From Salticus scenicus (taxonomy: Eukaryota; Arthropoda; Arachnida; Araneae; Salticidae), in NCBI GenBank assembly GCA_963930645.1, contig OZ005662.1, positions 101,602,436-101,666,435 on the forward strand: 64,000 bases of DNA. Reading direction: 5' to 3'. The first letter of the stretch is position 1. Each line of letters opens with the position of its first letter. Position numbers and translations under genes: made by a program. Below, piece by piece: positions 59,653 through 64,000 of the stretch. The notes beneath the pieces were generated by a model. That model was not told the DNA's origin. It saw only the letters and a list, made by a program, of their open reading frames with translations, and searched no databases.

Positions 59653-59860
59653 TTGAATTATTTTTCATAAAATATGTCTATTTATATTCCAAACTCAAAT
59701 ATCGCCAGGCCTTACCTTCGATTTTTCTAACAAACAATGTTATTATTCAAACTTTTTTTTTTTTTAAATATAGCTAACATGAACTAAAAATATATCATTA
59801 TAATTACCAAACTTTAAATAAACATCATAAAATTCAATAAACCTGACTGTCAACAATATA

Positions 59861-60553
59861 CAGTAGCCGCCGCTTTATAAAATCACTGGTTAATAATCAG
59901 CCGCTTAATCTGATCAAATTGCTGGGTCCGGAATCATATTAGTACCAACCGTCGCTTAATAAAATCAGCATCACCGGTTAATAAACTCAAAAGATTATCT
60001 CTTCAACAGTAAAAATGATCATGTATGTACTGCAAGATATGCAAGCGGGTAGTTTTTATTTTGAAGGTAAAGCATAAAATGTTAAGTAAAGTATGATGGT
60101 TTTCTTCAAATGTATAGTCAAAGGAAGGCCACATCGAAGCTTGAAATTTCTCAGTTTGCTTCATGTGAACGATCATAATAATAAAAGTGATATTAGTGCC
60201 TAAATTGTACCAAACGGAAGAGTGAATCGCAAGCGAAAATGAATAGGGAGAGCAGAAGTCATCAACGTAGCACTTCTAGATAGATACAAGAATGACAGGT
60301 CAAAGAAAATATCCATCGTTTACGTAATTTTGTCCTTAAAAGCTGAAAATTTTACATGAATGATAAGTAGCAAAAACTATATTCTACGGATGACTAGTTA
60401 ATATATGGAAGGGCTAAGAAGAATTTCTTTCCATATTTAGGTGATGAATACTCTTTTATTGAGTTCGGACATGTTCGCCGGATATAAAAATCAGCCGCTT
60501 AATAAAATCATTTTGATAAAAACAAACGTGATTTTATAAAGCGGCTGCTATTG
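59861..60553. mobile_element. TA-flanked pogo-like element, non-coding
   Basis: The left end CAGTAGCCGCCGCTTTATAA plus AATCAC is mirrored by GTGATTTTATAAAGCGGCTG plus CTATTG at 60553, with TA on both sides. Subterminal copies of CAGCCGCTTAAT and CCGGTTAATAA recur near both ends, as in the element at 10424. The 693 bp body has no recognisable transposase. Confidence 0.8.
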
Positions 60554-60560
60554 TATTTGA

Positions 60561-60770
60561 GTCGAAAGAACGCACGACCCTTCGCCAGGTGAAAAAAGTA
60601 GTCACGAGTGCTGCAATCAAAGCGACAACGCACTATTGGCTGCCGCTTTAACTGCAAAACTCATGCTTACATTTTTCACTTGACGAAGGGTCGTGTGTTC
60701 TTTCGACCTGAAACATCTGTTGCGAGTTTGTTGCATTTTATGGTGTTTATTCAAAGTTTTGTAAATATTA
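60561..60770. repeat. PLE-related foldback (copy 2)
   Basis: The left arm GTCGAAAGAACGCACGACCC (60571) mirrors the right arm GGGTCGTGTGTTCTTTCGAC (60688-60707). The right side continues CTGAAACATCTGTTGC and TGCATTTTATGGTGTTTATTC, matching 19995-20020. The right arm has a hammerhead-like TTGACGA-stem-GAAAC. It sits eight bases beyond the pogo-like element. Confidence 0.55.
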
Positions 60771-60889
60771 TTTTAAAACGCCGGTACTATGATGCTTTCT
60801 TATTATTTAAAAATATGTCATGCCTATTACATTGCATTTTGTGGATGATTAAAACTAAGCTCTAGTTATTTCTCCATAAGAATATGCTT

Positions 60890-62140
60890 CATAAGATCAT
60901 CTTTTAAATATTTTTTTTTAATGAAAAAGAAGTAAATAAATAAAAAAAAAAAAGAAAAAAAAAAAAAAAAAAAAAACAATATTTTAAAAGTAAAAACATA
61001 GTTAAAAATATCATTATAAAAAAAAAAAAAAAAAAAAAACCATAATAATTATTGATATTTTTTTTTTTTTTTTCATGAACTCTATTGTTTTATATTTTAC
61101 ACGTTTTTACAACATTCCTCCTATTTATTATAAATATTCCTTTTAAAAAAAAAAAAGGTACTTGTTATTTTATTGTGCTTAGAAAGAAATTAACCTTAAA
61201 TTATTCTTTAAAAATATCGCTTATAAGATATAACAGCCTTTTTTTTTTTTTTTTTTTTTTGTTAATAATAAGCAACGTGAATTAAAAAGAAAAAAAATAT
61301 ATGTAATTTTTTTTTGCAAAAGTTTATTTTAGGAAAAGAATAAGATATCTGCTAAATTTTTTTACTTACCGTTTAAACAGTTTTTTTTTCTGTGTTTATT
61401 TCAGAAAAAATCCCTCACCATATATTTATTTACCATGTTTTTAATTTTTAATTTTACTATTATTATAATTTTTTATTTCTCAGCATATACTTTCTAAGAT
61501 CAAGCAAATAATTTTCTTGCAAAAATGTTATTTTAGAAAAAATACCGTTGGTTCAAACTCTTTCAACTTAAAAAAGAAAATAATAATAATAATAAAATTC
61601 AATTAATTAAAAAGCAAAATCCAGACCTTTGCTATAATAGTTGTTAAAATTTACTGCTTATCTTTAAAAATTTCACTTATGTTTTTTTATTACATGTTTC
61701 TTTTTATCATATAACATTTTTGTAACATATATTGATACTTCTTACATACGTCTTATCTAACAGATTTTCTTTGTTAACATTAAACTATACCATTGAGCGA
61801 CAATAAAATTTTTGCATAACACTTCGGAAAAAAAAAAAAAAATGCATAGATGAGTAATTTTTATAAAATTAGTAGAGACTTTCTAAGTTTTTTTTTTTTT
61901 TTTTTTTTTTTTAACTTAGACGCTGATAACTACATTTATTATCCTTTTTTTTCCCTTGACAACTGATACATTTATAATGGTTTTGTCAAAACAGTAAAAT
62001 ATTTTGTTCATAAAAAAATATATCTCATCTTATTGTTACTGTTATTATTTTAATGTCAGAAGTATTCATTTTTCAAAAATTTTTTTTAAATTTGAAATAC
62101 AAAGAAAAAACCCAAGGAAATATAAATTTCTGATATGTAA
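60890..62140. other. AT-rich, homopolymer-dense stretch
   Basis: Long A or T runs at about 60944-60977, 61018-61039, 61240-61260, 61824-61842 and 61890-61912. No gene. Confidence 0.5.
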
Positions 62141-63244
62141 TCTATACTGATAAAATAAAGCATATGTTTGTCTGTTGATGACATTTAGTAAAAGCTGTAG
62201 CACGCACAGTTCCGATTTATTTTTTCTATTTAAAGGAATACTTGGAGTTTTGCAACATAACTTTAGATTTTCGGTATTCTTATCTCTCTATATATAAATG
62301 GCTAAGAGAATTTTTTCCTGTAATCCGTGGCTGGACGCAAGTTGATTAGCTAAGAGAGATTTTCTTATGTTTGTCTGTGTGTTGTTGCCACCAGCTTTTC
62401 ATACTTTAGTTAATTTTAAAAAATGTCACCAACTTTTCATACTTTAGAAAAATCTCATTGTCTGATCGATAAGTTAATTAAACCGACGGATTCAGAAAAA
62501 ATGCCCCTTTCATTTGGTACCTTATTTGTAACGAAATTTTGATTAGATTTTTTAAAATTAATTAAAATGTCAAAATAATAACCTGGTAAAGCTTTAAATG
62601 TGGACATTTAAAATTTTAATTGTTGCTAAAAAGAAGAAAAAAAATACTTTTTTTTTTCCCAAACATAAAATGAAATATGCTTTCACGAAAAAATAAAAAA
62701 ATTATAAAATATTTTAATCATGCACATGAAAAAATGAAATTTGAAAATGGAGTAAAAAAACAATTTAGATAAAGTTGCACGAGAGTTCCAAAAATTAATG
62801 GAAATATAAATGAACGTTAAATAAATAAAATAGTCGTCTGCTCAATCACGTGATATTGAAAAACAAAGAATCGAATTCAGTAAACATGGAAAGGAAAGGA
62901 AAACGAAAATAAAGAAACAAACAAAAAATAATAATAATGACATAAACCAACGGGAGACCAAAGCGGGCTTTAAAGCAATTTCATGATTTCTTTAAATTTT
63001 ATTTTTGTTTGTAAAGAGATATAGAAAAGATTTTCCTTTAAATGTAGTTACCAGCGAAGCGAGAAAAGCCTTTGTTGATTCACTACCTTCATTGATTTCA
63101 TGAATTAAAAAATGGTTTGTTTAACAAACTTTGATCTATTGGCACGCAGGAAGCATCAGGCCGAGTTTTGTACATTTCGAGTTTGATTTTGAAATTTTTT
63201 CCGCATTCGGAATTCGGTTCGTTCCCGAACCGGGGCTTTGCTAG
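62141..63244 (+). mobile_element. Non-autonomous Helitron
   Basis: The 3' end is textbook: stem CGGTTCG (63215-63221), loop TTCC, stem CGAACCG (63226-63232), eight bases, then CTAG (63241-63244) before T. Two 5' ends of the A|TC type are possible, TCTATACTGATAAAATAAAG (62141) and TCTCTCTATATATAAATGG (62283). Both resemble Helitron starts and both have A before them, so one element may be nested in or chimeric with another. No Rep/helicase coding. An internal CAGCGAAGCGAGAAAAGCC (about 63053) resembles another Helitron 3' end. Confidence 0.78.
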
Positions 63245-63355
63245 TTGTATAAATATATATTATAAAATTTTTGCGTTTTTACTTTCATTTTCCTTCGAAA
63301 TGTAATTTAAAGCTTATTTCAATGAAAAAAATAATAATAAAATAATAATAATTAT

Positions 63356-63850
63356 CTGACGTGCCACTCGCAGGACTTCTCTCTTACCCTGAAATTTAAT
63401 ACTATAAACTAAGATTGAAAATTAAGAGGTTAGGTAACGACGTATAAACCTACGTTAAAAACAATTCAAATTTGACTTCGGAACATCTTTTTTTCACAAA
63501 TAATTCTGTATGAGGTAAGCTACCGCCCCCTCAACTCCCGATTTATTATTGTACACACATTTATATAGAATTCAAACATTTTATAAAATTTAAAAGTTCG
63601 TTTAAAATTGTTCAGGCCACTTCCACACGCACCATTCCATTAAAATTCTCAATCTTGATCAAACTTTTCGAAGTAACAAACTTACATTAAATTCAAAATA
63701 TGACTTTTAAATTGCCTGAAATTATTTGTTTTTTAATTACTCTGATAAGACATAGAGACAAGACGAATCGTTAAAAACTTGACTTCGGTACTCAGGAAAC
63801 CTCAAAACGCGTAAATATAAAACATCAGACGATGAATATGTAGCTTAAAA
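63356..63850 (+). repeat. ACTTTCTCTTACCC repeat family, 5' copy
   Basis: CTGACGTGCCACTCGCAGG, ACTTCTCTCTTACCCTG, GAAATTTAATACTATAAA and CTACCGCCCCCTCAACTCCC match 27615-27830. The 3' end is eroded (CCTCAAAACGCGTAAATAT at about 63800, no clean AGAAAGT). Confidence 0.6.
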
Positions 63851-63953
63851 AACATTTTATTCACTGTATAGATATGAGGAATTAATTTTAATTCCTGAGC
63901 AATTTTACTGGATATGGTAAAATATTTTTGTAATGCACTTTAATTACATGCAA

Positions 63954-64000
63954 AAATAAATAAATAAATAAATAAATAAAATAAATAAATAAATAAATAA
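63954..64000. repeat. (AAAT)n microsatellite at window end
   Basis: AAAT units run to the last base, so the tract is cut by the window edge. Confidence 0.95.

Overview
Eukaryotic, strongly AT-rich and almost entirely accessory DNA. Very long A/T homopolymers, dense microsatellites and many transposon families surround one recognisable host gene, an intron-split MATH-BTB (SPOP/TDPOZ-like) gene on the minus strand. Expanded MATH-BTB genes, Naiad-type Penelope-like retroelements (PLEs) and long homopolymers together suggest an arachnid, most likely a spider. That is inference; no marker gene fixes the species.

Layout. 1-6.3 kb: small TIR elements (CACTG-ended, piggyBac-like), the endonuclease tail of a canonical PLE followed by a hammerhead-like RNA motif, and a copy of a 0.6 kb CACTG element. 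7.3-9.95 kb: an intact 859-codon ORF on the minus strand with an N-terminal GIY-YIG nuclease, a CxC linker and a C-terminal reverse transcriptase, i.e. the permuted 'Naiad' PLE, whose stop codon abuts an (AAAT)n microsatellite. 10.4-11.1 kb: a deleted pogo/Tigger-like element retaining a transposase C-terminus. 12.9-15.4 kb: a degenerate tandem array ending in a Helitron-like CTAGT. 15.8-24.3 kb: repeats, a PLE-related foldback and a complex 2 kb tandem array. 26.3-38.5 kb: the MATH-BTB gene (BTB exon 26.8-27.4 kb, MATH exon 36.8-37.3 kb, likely TATA promoter and 5' exon at about 38.4-38.5 kb), plus a broken duplicate of the BTB exon downstream. Its 9.4 kb intron holds a decayed Tc1 transposon, a tRNA-derived SINE and several MITEs.

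38.5-52.5 kb: promoter-like repeats, several satellite-like arrays (one of about 320 bp units, many carrying an ATGGCGG box), a candidate Helitron and a GC-richer duplicated block. 52.5-64 kb: another tandem array, two tRNA-like units in a foldback, copies of two related repeat families ending in ACTTTCTTCTATA or ACTTTCTCTTACCC, a pogo-like MITE, a PLE-related foldback and a Helitron with a textbook 3' hairpin and CTAG end.

The MATH-BTB gene would encode a substrate adaptor for a cullin-3 ubiquitin ligase. The other coding sequence consists of self-replicating elements and remnants. The most rewarding items are the intact Naiad PLE with its microsatellite junction, the hammerhead-like motifs, the spliced MATH-BTB gene model with its distal promoter, and the two undefined ACTTTCT families. 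No RNA or protein database search was possible, so family names rest on motifs read by eye.
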